From Streptomyces sp. HUAS CB01 (GTDB lineage Bacteria; Actinomycetota; Actinomycetes; Streptomycetales; Streptomycetaceae), in NCBI RefSeq assembly GCF_030406905.1, contig NZ_CP129137.1, positions 1,739,001 to 1,803,000 on the forward strand: a stretch of 64,000 nt of DNA, in the 5' to 3' direction. The translations under genes were made by a program, and so were the position numbers. Under the pieces are notes generated by a model, which made no database searches, was not told the DNA's origin, and saw only the letters and a list, made by a program, of their open reading frames with translations. How positions within the stretch are numbered: position 1 is the first letter of the stretch; each line of letters opens with the position of its first letter. Positions 10,585 through 20,576 of this stretch are shown piece by piece.

Positions 10585-13524
10585 TCAGCGACGGAGCGCG
10601 GCGAGCGCCTTGCGGACCAGTGCGTTGCGGTCCGCGGGCGCGGTGACGTGCTCCAGGCCGAAGCCCAGCAGGACCGTGTCCCGGGTGGTGACGGCCGCGT
10701 ACGAGACGAACAGCTCACCTGTGCGCGCCCAGTCACCACCGAGCGCGGGGCTGCCCTCCGGTGCGCCCGGTGTGGTCCACGGCCCGAGCGAGGTCTCGAA
10801 GCCCTCGCTCTCCCTCTCCGATCCGCCGACGACCAGGGCGGCGTTGTCGGCGAACACACCGCGTCCGCCGCTGCCCGGGTCGGTGACGTAGGCGAGGGAG
10901 AGCTCGACCCGCTTGCCGGCGTAGGCGCTCAGGTCGAAGGACACCTGCTTCCAGCCGGCGGAGGAGCCGGTGAAGCTGTTCCACGTGCCACTGGATCCGG
11001 TCGCGGTGCAGCCGCCGGAGCCCAGGGTGAGGTAGTGGCGCAGGAAGGGGTGCCCGTTGAGGAAGTACCCGGCCTCGCACTCCTCCGGAACCGCGGTGCC
11101 GCTGAGCCCTCCCTCGTCGGGGAGCGTCGTCCAGTCCTCGCCGCCGGCCGTGCGGGCCTCCATGACCGCGTGGTCGTAGCCCGGCTCGGTGTTCCAGTTG
11201 AGCGCGAGCCTCAGCTGCGGCCTGTCGGCCGCGGTGACCCCGGTGAGGTCGACGGTCCGGGTGAGCCGCTTCCAGTCGTTGTCCTCGTGGGTCGCGGAGG
11301 CCATCGACGAGCCGGCGTACGGGGCGTAGGGGTTGGTCACCCCGCCGTAGCGGCCCCCCTGGGCGCTCGCGAACTGCGGGAACTGCGCGGCCGGCAGGGT
11401 GTCGGAGGTGACCGTGTACGCACCGGGCGCGTTCAGCGGGTTCCCGGGGGCCCCGGACAGGGGCCCGCCGGATCCGGTGAGTTTTCCCGCGCCGGCGAAC
11501 CCGGTGGCGCCGGGCGCCGAGGCACGGCCGTACGCCCCCAGCCAGTACTGGCTGAAGTCGTTGGTCGCGGCCCGGCCGACCTGCGCGTTGCCGCCGGCCA
11601 GCTCCCCGGCCTCGATCAGCTTGCCGCCCTCGTTGAGGAAGTCGCGCAGGGCGAGCTGGGTGGGTCCGCCGGGCGCCTGCGCGCCGGTGTGGTGGACCGC
11701 GGTGGAGAAGTGTCCGAGGACGCCGAGCGGGTGCGGGGCGCCCTGGGTGGCGACGTCCCAGACGACGGCCTTGCGGCCGTTGGCCCGGAGCGCGTCGACG
11801 TAGGTCTGGGCGTGCTGGGCCGGCGCGCCCTCCTCCGCCACGACCACGGTGTCGGCCTTGGGCCGGGCCGCGACGGTGTAGGTGAAGTGCTCGCTGGAGG
11901 TGCGCTTGCCGCTTCTGGTCTCGCCGGTGAACCAGACCTCGACCCGGTCGCCGACGTCGCCGTCCTTGACCTCGGCGCGGTACTGGTCGAAGCGGATGTT
12001 GTCCTCACCGCCGTACGTCTCGCCGCCCTTCCACGGCCGGAGGGCCATGTCGTGGGTACGGCCGCCGTTGACGCGGTACTTGAGCTCCTTGTCCCGCAGG
12101 GACTTGCGGGCGATGACGGAGACCTCCTGGTCGCCGCCGCGCGCGTAGGAGGTGGTGAACGGGTCCACGGTGAAGTCGGGTGCCTCCAGCCCGACCGGGG
12201 ACGACGGCTGGTCGGGGTGGACGGCGGTCTCGGCGACGGACAGCGCGAATTCGACGTTCTTGGCGAACTCCGCCTGGATCAGCTTCTCGTCGTCGGGGAA
12301 GTTGAAGCCGGAGCGGCAGTCCTCGGGCCGCCACTGGTCGTTCGGGTCGACGGCCGAGGCGGTCTGGCAGGTCGTCATCTCCGGGGTGAACATCATCGTC
12401 CCGTTGACGTTCGCCGCGTGGCCGTCGGCCTCCCCGTTGGTGGTGTAGAGCTCCGAGGAGACCTGGGGGTAGTAGCCGGGGACGGCCGGGTTGTCCGGGG
12501 TGCCCGCCAGCGCCTTGTAGAGCACGTCGTCCGGGGTGGGGGTGGCGACCTGCCAGCCCACGCCGTACAGCAGCAGTTCGGCGGCCGAGTGGTAGTTGAT
12601 GCCGTACTCGAAGCCGATGCGCTTCTGGAAGCGGTCCACGGCGACGGTCTCGGGCTCGGAGGAGGGGCCGGAGCCGCGGTAGGTCTCGCTGGCGGCGTTG
12701 GGGGACGAACCCTCGTTGTCGTAGCCCCACTTGTAGGCGAAGTTGCGGTTCAGGTCGACGCCGTCGCCGGTGGTGATCCGGCCGTCGCCGTTGTTGTCGC
12801 GCAGGTTCTTGCGCCAGAGGCGGTTGCTGTCGGCGGCGTGGGTGAAGTCGTAGCCGTCCGGATTGGCGGAGAGCAGGAACCACAGCTCCGTGCCGTCCAC
12901 GATCCGGGTGATGCGCCGGTCCTTGCCGTAGCCGTCCACATAGTGGTGGAGCAGCCGCCGGGTCATCTCCGGGGTGATCCACTCGCGGGCGTGCTGGTTG
13001 GACATGTAGAGGGTGGACGGCTTGGCGCCGTCCCGGTACTTCTTCGCGCCCTTGGTCAGCTTGAGGGCGAGGATGTCCTTGCCCTGCACGGTCTTGCCGA
13101 TGCTGACGACCTTGGTGATCGACGGGTTGGCGGCGGCGACGGCGAGGATCTCCTCCTGGAGGCCGCCCTCCCCGCTGTACGGCCGGAAGACACCGTCCCC
13201 GGCGGCGGCGACGCGCTTCTTCGCGGCGCCGGACACGGTGTGCTCGGTGAGGCTCACGCCCTTGTCGCGGAGCGCGCCCGCCTGGTCGTCGGTGAGGAAC
13301 ACCTCGACCGTGGCGGTGCCCTTGGCCGGTACCTGCTCGGTCAGTTCATGACCGTCGGCGCCGGCCTGGAGGAGCAGTGGCACCTGTTCCTTGGTGACTT
13401 CGGCCTGCCACACGGAGAGTCCGGCACCGTCCGCGCTCCCGTCCGCCCGGGCGAGCGGCGCGGCGGCCAGACCGGCCATCAGGAGTGAGGTAGCGGCGAG
13501 GATCGATCTCGCTCTTCGTCTCAT
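10585..13524 (-). CDS. secreted M14-family zinc carboxypeptidase
   Basis: A 979-residue exported peptidase. The ATG at 13524 (MRRRARSILAATSLL) follows a G-rich ribosome site and gives a clear Sec signal peptide ending near LARADG. A pro-region is followed by the M14 domain: the zinc motif HAREW with a nearby E (NQHAREWITPEM), a downstream zinc histidine in NYHSAAELLLYG, and the catalytic-type Glu in MMFTPEMTTC. The C-terminal half has beta-rich modules (LRLALNWNTEPGYDHAVMEA and SLAYVTDPG), resembling immune-inhibitor-A-type domains seen in large Streptomyces carboxypeptidases. It is monocistronic, with its own terminator. It probably takes part in extracellular protein degradation. Confidence 0.88.
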   Translation of the reverse strand: MRRRARSILAATSLLMAGLAAAPLARADGSADGAGLSVWQAEVTKEQVPLLLQAGADGHELTEQVPAKGTATVEVFLTDDQAGALRDKGVSLTEHTVSGAAKKRVAAAGDGVFRPYSGEGGLQEEILAVAAANPSITKVVSIGKTVQGKDILALKLTKGAKKYRDGAKPSTLYMSNQHAREWITPEMTRRLLHHYVDGYGKDRRITRIVDGTELWFLLSANPDGYDFTHAADSNRLWRKNLRDNNGDGRITTGDGVDLNRNFAYKWGYDNEGSSPNAASETYRGSGPSSEPETVAVDRFQKRIGFEYGINYHSAAELLLYGVGWQVATPTPDDVLYKALAGTPDNPAVPGYYPQVSSELYTTNGEADGHAANVNGTMMFTPEMTTCQTASAVDPNDQWRPEDCRSGFNFPDDEKLIQAEFAKNVEFALSVAETAVHPDQPSSPVGLEAPDFTVDPFTTSYARGGDQEVSVIARKSLRDKELKYRVNGGRTHDMALRPWKGGETYGGEDNIRFDQYRAEVKDGDVGDRVEVWFTGETRSGKRTSSEHFTYTVAARPKADTVVVAEEGAPAQHAQTYVDALRANGRKAVVWDVATQGAPHPLGVLGHFSTAVHHTGAQAPGGPTQLALRDFLNEGGKLIEAGELAGGNAQVGRAATNDFSQYWLGAYGRASAPGATGFAGAGKLTGSGGPLSGAPGNPLNAPGAYTVTSDTLPAAQFPQFASAQGGRYGGVTNPYAPYAGSSMASATHEDNDWKRLTRTVDLTGVTAADRPQLRLALNWNTEPGYDHAVMEARTAGGEDWTTLPDEGGLSGTAVPEECEAGYFLNGHPFLRHYLTLGSGGCTATGSSGTWNSFTGSSAGWKQVSFDLSAYAGKRVELSLAYVTDPGSGGRGVFADNAALVVGGSERESEGFETSLGPWTTPGAPEGSPALGGDWARTGELFVSYAAVTTRDTVLLGFGLEHVTAPADRNALVRKALAALRR

Positions 13525-13574
13525 TGGCCCCCCTTGCTTTCGTCTGTCGCGAAAGAAAACAGATGCCAGGCTCA

Positions 13575-13595
13575 TGACAGTTCATGATCATGTCA
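13575..13595. promoter_or_regulatory. palindrome upstream of the M14 carboxypeptidase
   Basis: TGACA and TGTCA flank 11 bp that contain a TGATCA palindrome, and TCATG occurs three times nearby. It lies about 50-70 bp before the start codon, where an operator could overlap the promoter. No known regulator box is matched. Confidence 0.35.
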
Positions 13596-13771
13596 AGATG
13601 CCCTCGCTGTCCCAGTGGGGTCCAAGTGGAGCCCGGCAAGGGGACGTTGGGGAACGCGCGTACGACCCGTCGCAGGGCACGGTGCGCAAGGACCCGTCCG
13701 GCGGTCCGGTCCCTCCGGGGCAGTGACGGGCCGTGCCCCCGGAGGCGGGGACGGCGGACGGGGATCTCCGA

Positions 13772-13896
13772 AGGGGGACGCCGGACCGGCCGTGACGCAC
13801 GGAAGGGGACACCGGGCGGGACGGGGTCTCCGGCGGCGCACGCCGGATACGCTGCGACGCCCTGAGGGGGACGCCGGACCGGCCGTGACGCACGGA
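13772..13896. repeat. 32-bp direct repeat, spacing 93 bp
   Basis: Positions 13772-13803 and 13865-13896 are identical over 32 bp. The sequence between them holds related G-rich pieces, suggesting a decayed tandem array of about 93 bp per unit. Confidence 0.8.
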
Positions 13897-14275
13897 GGCG
13901 GGGGCGGGACTGGTTTCGGCGAGCGGGCTCTTGTGACGCAGACCCGCCGCACGGCTCTGTGGCGCGGCGCCGCGGAACGGCTCGTGGCCGAGAGCCTTGC
14001 GCAGCGGGTTTCCCGGCGCGACCACGCGGGACGGCGGGGACGTGCTCGCGGACGCGGCGACGCGTCACGCGTTCTGCGCGGACCCGTGCCCGCGGGACCG
14101 TCCCGGCAGGAGCGTGCTCGCGGGACACGGCCACGGCACCGAGCGAGGCGTGATGCGCGCAGGACGGCGTCCCCGGCACGAGCGGGCCTGCGAGGACGCG
14201 ACCCCGGCGCGCGCGGCCCCGCGGCACACGACCCCGGCGAACGGGCCCTCGCAGGGCCGGGCCGCCGGGACGGGC

Positions 14276-15265
14276 TCAGCCCACCAGGCCGTCGGCCATC
14301 TCCTCCGTCAGATTGGACTCCGTCCCCGGGATCCCGAGGTCCTGGGCTCGCTTGTCGGCCATCGCCAGCAGCCGGCGGATACGGCCCGCGACCGCGTCCT
14401 TCGTCAGCGGCGGGTCCGCCAGCGCACCCAGCTCCTCCAGCGACGCCTGCTTGTGCTCCATGCGGAGCCGGCCCGCCGCCGCGAGGTGCTCCGGGACCTC
14501 CTCGCCCAGGATCTCCAGCGCCCGCTGCACCCGCGCGCCCGCGGCGACCGCGGCCCTCGCCGAGCGGCGCAGATTGGCGTCGTCGAAGTTGGCCAGCCGG
14601 TTGGCGGTGGCCCGGACCTCACGGCGCATCCGCCGCTCCTCCCAGGCCAGGACGGACTCGTGCGCGCCCAGCCGGGTCAGCAGCGCACCGATCGCGTCGC
14701 CGTCGCGCACGACGACCCGGTCCACTCCGCGCACCTCACGGGCCTTCGCTGCGATGGAGAGCCGGCGGGCGGCACCTACCAGCGCCAGCGCGGCCTCCGG
14801 GCCCGGGCAGGTCACCTCCAGCGAGGAGGAGCGGCCGGGCTCGGTCAGCGAGCCGTGGGCGAGGAAGGCACCGCGCCAGGCGGCCTCCGCGTCGCACGTG
14901 GCGCCGGAGACGACCTGCGGCGGCAGCCCTCGGATGGGGCGTCCCCGGCCGTCGACCAGCCCGGTCTGGCGGGCCAGCTGGTCGCCTCCCGCCACGACGC
15001 GCACCACGTAGCGGGAACCGCGCCGCAGCCCGCCGGGAGCCATCACCACGAGGTCGGAGGAGTGCCCGAAGATCTCCAGGATGTCCTTGCGGAGCCTGCG
15101 TGCCGCGATGCCCGTGTCCAGCTCCGCCTCGATCACGATGCGGCCGCTCACCAGGTGCAGCCCGCCCGCGAACCGCAGGATCGCCGAGACCTCCGCCTTT
15201 CTGCAGCAGGTCCGGGTGACGGGGAGCCGGGAGATCTCGTCCTTCACCGCTGCCGTCATCGCCAT
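14276..15265 (-). CDS. whiA: sporulation regulator WhiA
   Basis: A 329-residue WhiA protein. In Streptomyces it works with the WhiB-type Wbl protein to switch aerial hyphae to sporulation septation. The N-terminal part has the degenerate LAGLIDADG homing-endonuclease fold ([18 protein letters not shown]). The C-terminal helix-turn-helix is [28 protein letters not shown]. It overlaps the end of yvcK by 10 bp, so it is the last gene of the uvrC-rapZ-yvcK-whiA operon. A second ATG two codons downstream is an alternative start. Confidence 0.95.
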   Translation of the reverse strand: MAMTAAVKDEISRLPVTRTCCRKAEVSAILRFAGGLHLVSGRIVIEAELDTGIAARRLRKDILEIFGHSSDLVVMAPGGLRRGSRYVVRVVAGGDQLARQTGLVDGRGRPIRGLPPQVVSGATCDAEAAWRGAFLAHGSLTEPGRSSSLEVTCPGPEAALALVGAARRLSIAAKAREVRGVDRVVVRDGDAIGALLTRLGAHESVLAWEERRMRREVRATANRLANFDDANLRRSARAAVAAGARVQRALEILGEEVPEHLAAAGRLRMEHKQASLEELGALADPPLTKDAVAGRIRRLLAMADKRAQDLGIPGTESNLTEEMADGLVG

Positions 15266-16290
15266 GGGCCGATCCTTCCATGCATCCGAAAAATACGGTC
15301 GTACGCGGCGGCCAACAGCTCCGGATCGTGCGTCGGAGCCCCGTCGGGTCTCGCCACGGGCGCCAGCTCGACCGCCGCACCGAGCCTCTTCGCCGCGTCG
15401 GCGAGGGACTCGCGGTCGGGCACGGCGGCCTCGTCGGCCAGCACCACGTCCAGGGCGAGTTTAGGGGCGTGTCGCCCCAAAACCTCCAAATGACGCTGCG
15501 GAGAGAAGCCCTCCGTTTCACCGGGCTGCGGGGCCAGGTTGAGCGAGAGGACCCGCCGGGCCTTGGTCTCGACGAGCGCGTCCAGCAGCTCGGGCACGAG
15601 GAGGTGCGGGATCACCGAGGAGAACCAGGAGCCGGGGCCGAGGACCACCCAGTCCGCGTCCAGTACGGCCTCGACGGCCTCCGGGACGGCCGGCGGATCG
15701 TTCGGCACCAGGTGCACGGACTGCACCTCGCCCCGCGTCAGAGCGACGGTGGCCTGGCCGCGGACCGTGCCCACCTCGTCGGGGCGCGCCGGATCGTGCC
15801 CCTTGACCAGGGCCTGGAGCTCCAGCGGCACGGCGGACATCGGCAGCACCCGGCCGTGGGCGCCGAGCAGCCTGCCGACCAGGTCCAGGGCCTGCACATG
15901 GTCGCCGAGCTGTTCCCACAGCGCGACGATCAGCAGATTGCCGACGGCGTGCTCGTGCAGCTCGCCCTGGGACTGGAAGCGGTGCTGGATGACCCGGGAC
16001 CAGGTCTGGCCCCAGTCGTCGTCCCCGCACAGCGCCGCGAGCGCCTTGCGGAGATCGCCGGGCGGAAGCACCCCGAGCTCCTTGCGGAGCCGCCCGCTGG
16101 AGCCCCCGTCGTCCGCGACGGTGACGACAGCGGTGAGGTCGCCCGTGATGCGGCGCAGCGCCGCGAGGGACGCCGAGAGACCCATGCCGCCGCCGAGCGC
16201 GACGACCTTGGGCTGGGTGCCGCGTCTGCGGCCGGTGCGGAGCGCGTCACTGCCCCGCAGCCGCCGCAGCCGGAGATTGCGTGCGGTCAC
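15256..16290 (-). CDS. yvcK: YvcK/CofD-like protein (gluconeogenesis factor)
   Basis: A 344-residue member of the YvcK family, which binds UDP-sugars in Bacillus and affects cell-wall metabolism and growth on gluconeogenic carbon sources. The nucleotide-binding [12 protein letters not shown] (residues about 31-42), [13 protein letters not shown] and [10 protein letters not shown] motifs are intact. The GTG start at 16290 overlaps the rapZ stop (GTGA), which decides the start. Flanking whiA and rapZ is the conserved actinobacterial context. Confidence 0.93.
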   Translation of the reverse strand: MTARNLRLRRLRGSDALRTGRRRGTQPKVVALGGGMGLSASLAALRRITGDLTAVVTVADDGGSSGRLRKELGVLPPGDLRKALAALCGDDDWGQTWSRVIQHRFQSQGELHEHAVGNLLIVALWEQLGDHVQALDLVGRLLGAHGRVLPMSAVPLELQALVKGHDPARPDEVGTVRGQATVALTRGEVQSVHLVPNDPPAVPEAVEAVLDADWVVLGPGSWFSSVIPHLLVPELLDALVETKARRVLSLNLAPQPGETEGFSPQRHLEVLGRHAPKLALDVVLADEAAVPDRESLADAAKRLGAAVELAPVARPDGAPTHDPELLAAAYDRIFRMHGRIGPWR

Positions 16291-17228
16291 TCGCGCCCCA
16301 TGTCCCGGTGGACGACGACGGTCTCGATCCCCTCGGTGCCGAGCCGGGCGGCGAGCTTCTCGGACATCGCGACGGAGCGGTGCTTGCCGCCCGTGCAGCC
16401 CACGGCGATCGTCACGTACCGCTTGCCCTCGCGGCGGTAGCCCGCCGCGATCAGCTGCAGCAGCTCGGTGTACTGGTTGAGGAACTCCTTGGCCCCGGGC
16501 TGGTCGAACACATAGCCCGACACCTCCTCGTTCAGGCCGGTGAAGGGGCGCAGCTCGGGGACCCAGTGCGGGTTGGGCAGGAAGCGGCAGTCCACCACCA
16601 GGTCGGCGTCGACGGGCAGGCCGTACTTGTACCCGAACGACATCACCGTGGCCCGCAGCTCCGGCTCCTCGTCGCCGGCGAACTGGGCGTCCATCTTGGC
16701 GCGCAGCTCGTGGACGTTGAGGCTGGAGGTGTCGATCACGAGGTCGGCGTCGCCGCGCAGCTCCCGCAGGAGGTCCCGCTCGGCGGCGATGCCGTCGACG
16801 ATCCGGCCGTCGCCCTGCAGCGGGTGCGGGCGGCGCACGGACTCGAAACGGCGCACCAGGGCCTCGTCGGACGACTCCAGGAAGACGATCCGGCGGGTGA
16901 CCTGCTTGGCGTCGAGGTCCGCGAGCGACTCGCGGAGGTTGTCGAAGAACCGCCGGCCGCGGACGTCCACGACGACGGCGATCCGGGCGACGTTGCCCTG
17001 GGAACGTGCGCCGAGCTCCACCATGGTGGGGATCAGCGCGGGCGGCAGGTTGTCCACGACGAACCAGCCGAGGTCCTCCAGGCACTTCGCCGCGGTGCTG
17101 CGGCCGGCGCCCGACATTCCGGAGATGATCACCAGCTCGGGGATGGCCGCCTCTGCGGCCTGCCCGGCCTCGGTCGTGCCCGTACTCACGTCTCCTGCTC
17201 CGTGTTCTCGTCTGTTCCGCTCGGTCAT
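16287..17228 (-). CDS. rapZ: RNase adapter / nucleotide-binding protein RapZ
   Basis: A 313-residue P-loop protein of the RapZ (YvcJ) family. Walker A is GMSGAGRS at residues 37-44; the C-terminal domain has [24 protein letters not shown] and [12 protein letters not shown], both family signatures. In E. coli RapZ adapts RNase E to the sRNA GlmZ; the actinobacterial role is not established. The ATG overlaps the uvrC stop and the stop overlaps the yvcK GTG, so translation is coupled both ways. Confidence 0.93.
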   Translation of the reverse strand: MTERNRREHGAGDVSTGTTEAGQAAEAAIPELVIISGMSGAGRSTAAKCLEDLGWFVVDNLPPALIPTMVELGARSQGNVARIAVVVDVRGRRFFDNLRESLADLDAKQVTRRIVFLESSDEALVRRFESVRRPHPLQGDGRIVDGIAAERDLLRELRGDADLVIDTSSLNVHELRAKMDAQFAGDEEPELRATVMSFGYKYGLPVDADLVVDCRFLPNPHWVPELRPFTGLNEEVSGYVFDQPGAKEFLNQYTELLQLIAAGYRREGKRYVTIAVGCTGGKHRSVAMSEKLAARLGTEGIETVVVHRDMGRE

Positions 17229-19255
17229 TCCGTGGTTCCCCCGTTCCCTTCCGTCACTGCTGCCCCGTCTTCCTCTTCAATGATCTCGCCTGTCGCCATG
17301 TTGACCGCCGGGGCGGCCGGCGCGGCCTGCGCCAGGGCAACGGCCACGGACTCGGCGGTCTTCCTGCCGAAGCCCGGGACCTCGCAGATCTGCTCGACGG
17401 TCGCCTGCCGGAGCCGCTTCACCGAGCCGAAGTGCTTGATCAGCGCCTGCTTGCGAGCCTCCCCCAGGCCCGGCACGGAGTCCAGCGGGCTGGTCCGCAG
17501 CCGCTTGGTGCGCTTGGAGCGCTGGTAGCGGATCGCGAAGTCGTGAGCGGTGTCGCGCACCCGCTGGATGAGGTACAGCCCTTCGCTGGAGCGGGGCAGC
17601 ACGACCGGGTCGTCCTCCCCCGGCAGCCACACCTCCTCCATGCGCTTGGCGATGCCGGCGACGGCGACGTCGTCGATGCCCAGCTCGTCCAGGGCCCGCC
17701 GGGCCGCCGCGACCTGCGGCTGCCCGCCGTCGACGAGCACCAGCTGCGGCGGGTAGGCGAACCGCTTGGGCCTGCCGTCGTCCCCCGTGGCCGCCGGCAC
17801 CTCCCCGCCCGTCACGGCCTCGCCGTCCTCCGGGACGGCCCACTCGCCGGTCTTCTCCCGCTCGGCGAGATACCGCCGGAAGCGCCGGCTGATCACCTCG
17901 TGCATCGAGCGGACGTCGTCCTGGCCCTCGAAGCCCTTGATCTGGAAGCGCCGGTACTCGCTCTTGCGGGGCAGGCCGTCCTCGAACACCACCATGGACG
18001 CGACCACGTCCTCGCCCTGCAGGTGCGAGATGTCGAAGCACTCGATCCGCAGCGGCGCCGAGTCCAGGTCGAGCGCCTCCGCGATCTCCTCCAGGGCCCG
18101 GGAGCGGGTCGTCAGATCGCTCGCGCGCTTGGTCTTGTGCAGGACGAGGGCCTGCTGGGCATTGCGCCCGACCGTCGCCATCAGGTCCTTCTTGTCGCCG
18201 CGCTGCGGGATGCGCAGCGACACGGCCGAGCCCCGGCGGTCGCTGAGCCACTGGGTGACCGCGGCGAGGTCCTCGGGCAGGGCGGGGACGAGCACCTCCT
18301 TGGGGACGGCGTCGCCGCTCTCCTCCCCGTACAGCTGCTGGAGCGCGTGCTCCACGAGGCCTGACGTGTCGACGGCCTCGACCTTGTCGGTGACCCAGCC
18401 GCGCTGTCCGCGCACCCGCCCGCCGCGGACGTGGAAGATCTGGACGGCGGCCTCCAGCTCGTCCTCGGCGACCGCGATCAGGTCCGCGTCGGTGGCGTCG
18501 GCCAGCACCACCGCGTTCTTCTCCATGGCGCGCTTCAGGGCCTCTATGTCGTCCCGCAGCCGGGCGGCCCGCTCGTACTCCATGTCCTCGGCCGCCACCA
18601 TCATGTCCTTCTCCAGGCGGCGGATGTACGTGCCGGTGCGGCCGGCCATGAAGTCGCAGAAATCCTCGGCCAGTTCGCGGTGCTCGCCGGCGCCGGTCCT
18701 GCCGACACAGGGCGCGGAGCACTTGCCGATGTAGCCCAGCAGGCATGGCCTGCCGGTGCGCTCCGCGTTCTTGAAGACCCCGGCGGAGCAGGTGCGCACC
18801 GGGAAGACCCGGAGCATCAGGTCGACCGTCTCGCGGATCGCCCACGCGTGCGCGTACGGGCCGAAGTAGCGCACGCCCTTCTTCTTGGCGCCGCGCATCA
18901 CCTGGACCCGCGGGAACTCCTCGTTCATGGTCACCGCGAGGTACGGGTAGCTCTTGTCGTCCCGGTACTTGACGTTGAACCGGGGGTCGAACTCCTTGAT
19001 CCAGGAGTACTCCAGCTGGAGCGCCTCCACCTCCGTGGAGACGACCGTCCACTCCACGGACGCCGCGGTCGTGACCATCGTGCGGGTGCGCGGATGCAGA
19101 CCCGCCAGGTCCTGGAAGTAGTTGGCCAGCCGCTGCCGCAGACTCTTCGCCTTGCCGACGTAGATCACCCGGCGGTGCGCGTCGCGGAACTTGTAGACCC
19201 CTGGCGAGTCGGGGATCTGTCCCGGCTTGGGGCGGTAGCTGGAGGGGTCTGCCAT
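17225..19255 (-). CDS. uvrC: excinuclease ABC subunit C
   Basis: A 676-residue UvrC, the nuclease of nucleotide excision repair that cuts on both sides of a lesion after UvrA and UvrB. The GIY-YIG domain opens the protein (GVY at 19-21, YVG at 32-34), the C-terminal endonuclease region includes [10 protein letters not shown] and VDGGQPQV, and a double helix-hairpin-helix ([36 protein letters not shown]) ends it. The ATG at 19255 is 7 bp after a TAGGGT hexamer, so the mRNA is probably leaderless. It is the first gene of the uvrC-rapZ-yvcK-whiA operon. Confidence 0.96.
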   Translation of the reverse strand: MADPSSYRPKPGQIPDSPGVYKFRDAHRRVIYVGKAKSLRQRLANYFQDLAGLHPRTRTMVTTAASVEWTVVSTEVEALQLEYSWIKEFDPRFNVKYRDDKSYPYLAVTMNEEFPRVQVMRGAKKKGVRYFGPYAHAWAIRETVDLMLRVFPVRTCSAGVFKNAERTGRPCLLGYIGKCSAPCVGRTGAGEHRELAEDFCDFMAGRTGTYIRRLEKDMMVAAEDMEYERAARLRDDIEALKRAMEKNAVVLADATDADLIAVAEDELEAAVQIFHVRGGRVRGQRGWVTDKVEAVDTSGLVEHALQQLYGEESGDAVPKEVLVPALPEDLAAVTQWLSDRRGSAVSLRIPQRGDKKDLMATVGRNAQQALVLHKTKRASDLTTRSRALEEIAEALDLDSAPLRIECFDISHLQGEDVVASMVVFEDGLPRKSEYRRFQIKGFEGQDDVRSMHEVISRRFRRYLAEREKTGEWAVPEDGEAVTGGEVPAATGDDGRPKRFAYPPQLVLVDGGQPQVAAARRALDELGIDDVAVAGIAKRMEEVWLPGEDDPVVLPRSSEGLYLIQRVRDTAHDFAIRYQRSKRTKRLRTSPLDSVPGLGEARKQALIKHFGSVKRLRQATVEQICEVPGFGRKTAESVAVALAQAAPAAPAVNMATGEIIEEEDGAAVTEGNGGTTE

Positions 19256-19631
19256 GCCGCCCACCCTACTGGCGGGCACGGACAACCGGGGCCGCCGGAG
19301 GGGCGGCGCGGGCCCGCTCCCGCGCCCGGGCGGCGGCCCGGTGCCCGGCCCGTCGCAGGAGGGTCCGGCAGGGAGCCGCCGCTACGGCGGGTGTCCGTTC
19401 CCTCACCGTTCGGCGGGGGCATTTCCGGGCGCTTCGGCCGGGCTCCCGCGCCCTTCGGACCGGCACCCGGACAACCGTTGTCCGGACGGGACCGACACGC
19501 TTCAATGCGGGGTGACACGCGGCTGTGCCGGCGGCCCCAAGGTCCCTCGCCGCCGCCATCGGCCCTTCCGCACGCCCCGCCCCCGGCACGAGGTCCCACC
19601 GGGCAGGCGTGAACGTCCATCGAGGAGTCCC
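19256..19631. other. 376-bp intergenic region, uvrC and HTH-like gene (divergent)
   Basis: It contains the uvrC promoter at its left edge. The rest is GC-rich without a recognisable gene. GACAACCGTTGTCCGG near 19471 is a small palindrome. A GAGGAG ribosome site lies just before the ATG at 19632. I see no clear promoter for the rightward gene. Confidence 0.5.
19263..19285 (-). promoter_or_regulatory. PafBC/RecA-NDp-type DNA-damage promoter of uvrC
   Basis: Reading leftwards: TTGTCCGTGCC, 6 bp, TAGGGT, 7 bp, ATG. The recalled consensus is TTGTCAGTGGC-N6-TAGGGT, so 9 of 11 upstream bases and all six -10 bases match. The predicted transcript begins at or next to the start codon. Confidence 0.75.
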
Positions 19632-20576
19632 ATGGGGCACGCCGCGCACCCCGCGCACACCCAGGCCGAACTGGACCGGGTGCTGCGCACGGGCCCCTTC
19701 CACCTCGCCCTGCGTGCCGCGCTCGCGGTGCGGGGGCTGCCGCTGCAGCGGGTGCAGCACCATCTGGCGCACCGGGGGATCAAGGTCGGGGTGACCAGTC
19801 TGAGTTACTGGCAGCAGGGTGCCCGCCGCCCCCAGCGCCCCGAGTCGCTGCGGGCGGTACGGGCACTCGAGGACGTGCTCCGGCTGCCGGAGAACTCCCT
19901 GCTGCGGCTGCTCCCCGACGACGCCGGGCCCGCACCCCGGCGCCCCGCGGCCCGTTCGCCGCGCGCGCCGGCCGAGGTGTCCGGGGCGGTGGAGCGGCTG
20001 CTCACCGGACTCGGCCGGCCCGCGGACGGCGGGCTGCACACGGTGGGGCACCACGAGCGCGTACGGATCGGACCGGGCCGCGAACTGCTGGGCCGGGACT
20101 CCCAGAAGATCGTGCGCGCCCATCGCGACGGCGTCGACCGTCTGCTGGCCGTCCATCGCGGGGATCCCGGGTGGGATCCGGCACGGGTGTCGGTCCGGGC
20201 GTACGAGAACTGCCGCCCGGGGCGGATCCGGTACGACCGGGATGCGGGGGTGCTGGTCGCGGAACTGCTCCTGGACGCCCGGCTGCGGTCCGGTGAGACG
20301 TACCTCCTCGGCTACGGCTTCGAGGACGGCACGGCGGGCCCGAGCGGCGAGTACGTACGCGGCTTCCCCGCGGCCGGCGGGCAGTACGTGCTGCAGGTCC
20401 GCTTCCACGAGGCGGCACTGCCGGCACGGTGCCGGCACTTCGCCCAGAACTCCCCCGGCTCGGCACGGATCTGCCGTGCGGAGCTGGCGCCGAGCGGCCG
20501 GCACCCGGCGGTCCACCTCGTCGAGCAGGGCGTCCGGCCGGGAATCCAGGGGATCGACTGGGAGTGGGAACGCTGA
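19632..20576 (+). CDS. hypothetical protein with N-terminal HTH-like domain
   Basis: A 314-residue protein I do not recognise by name. Residues about 18-85 look like an XRE-type helix-turn-helix read in register: LRAALAVRGLPLQRVQHHLA, then GVTSLSYWQQGARRPQRPES and RALEDVLRLPENSLLRLL. A Pro/Arg linker follows. The C-terminal domain (about 110-314) is beta-rich with conserved-looking Tyr/Phe/Gly (ETYLLGYGFED, GEYVRGFPAAGGQYVLQVRFH). The ATG at 19632 has a GAGGAG site 5-6 nt upstream. It is divergent from uvrC and could be a DNA-binding regulator with a sensing domain; that is inference. Confidence 0.75.
   Translation: MGHAAHPAHTQAELDRVLRTGPFHLALRAALAVRGLPLQRVQHHLAHRGIKVGVTSLSYWQQGARRPQRPESLRAVRALEDVLRLPENSLLRLLPDDAGPAPRRPAARSPRAPAEVSGAVERLLTGLGRPADGGLHTVGHHERVRIGPGRELLGRDSQKIVRAHRDGVDRLLAVHRGDPGWDPARVSVRAYENCRPGRIRYDRDAGVLVAELLLDARLRSGETYLLGYGFEDGTAGPSGEYVRGFPAAGGQYVLQVRFHEAALPARCRHFAQNSPGSARICRAELAPSGRHPAVHLVEQGVRPGIQGIDWEWER

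Larger units (their letters stand above)
13525..14275. other. 751-bp non-coding stretch upstream of the carboxypeptidase
   Basis: Between the carboxypeptidase start and the whiA stop there is no convincing gene. Open frames here give only Arg/Pro/Ala-rich, low-complexity peptides without a family resemblance. The left end carries a palindrome near the carboxypeptidase promoter, and the middle carries a direct repeat (separate entries). The right part is extremely GC-rich with no strong hairpin that I could find. Confidence 0.6.

Noticed and set aside
13588..14227. Leftward protein-coding gene upstream of the carboxypeptidase
   Set aside because: The frames are Arg/Pro-rich, mirror the DNA repeats (RASRPVRRPP twice) and show no family resemblance.
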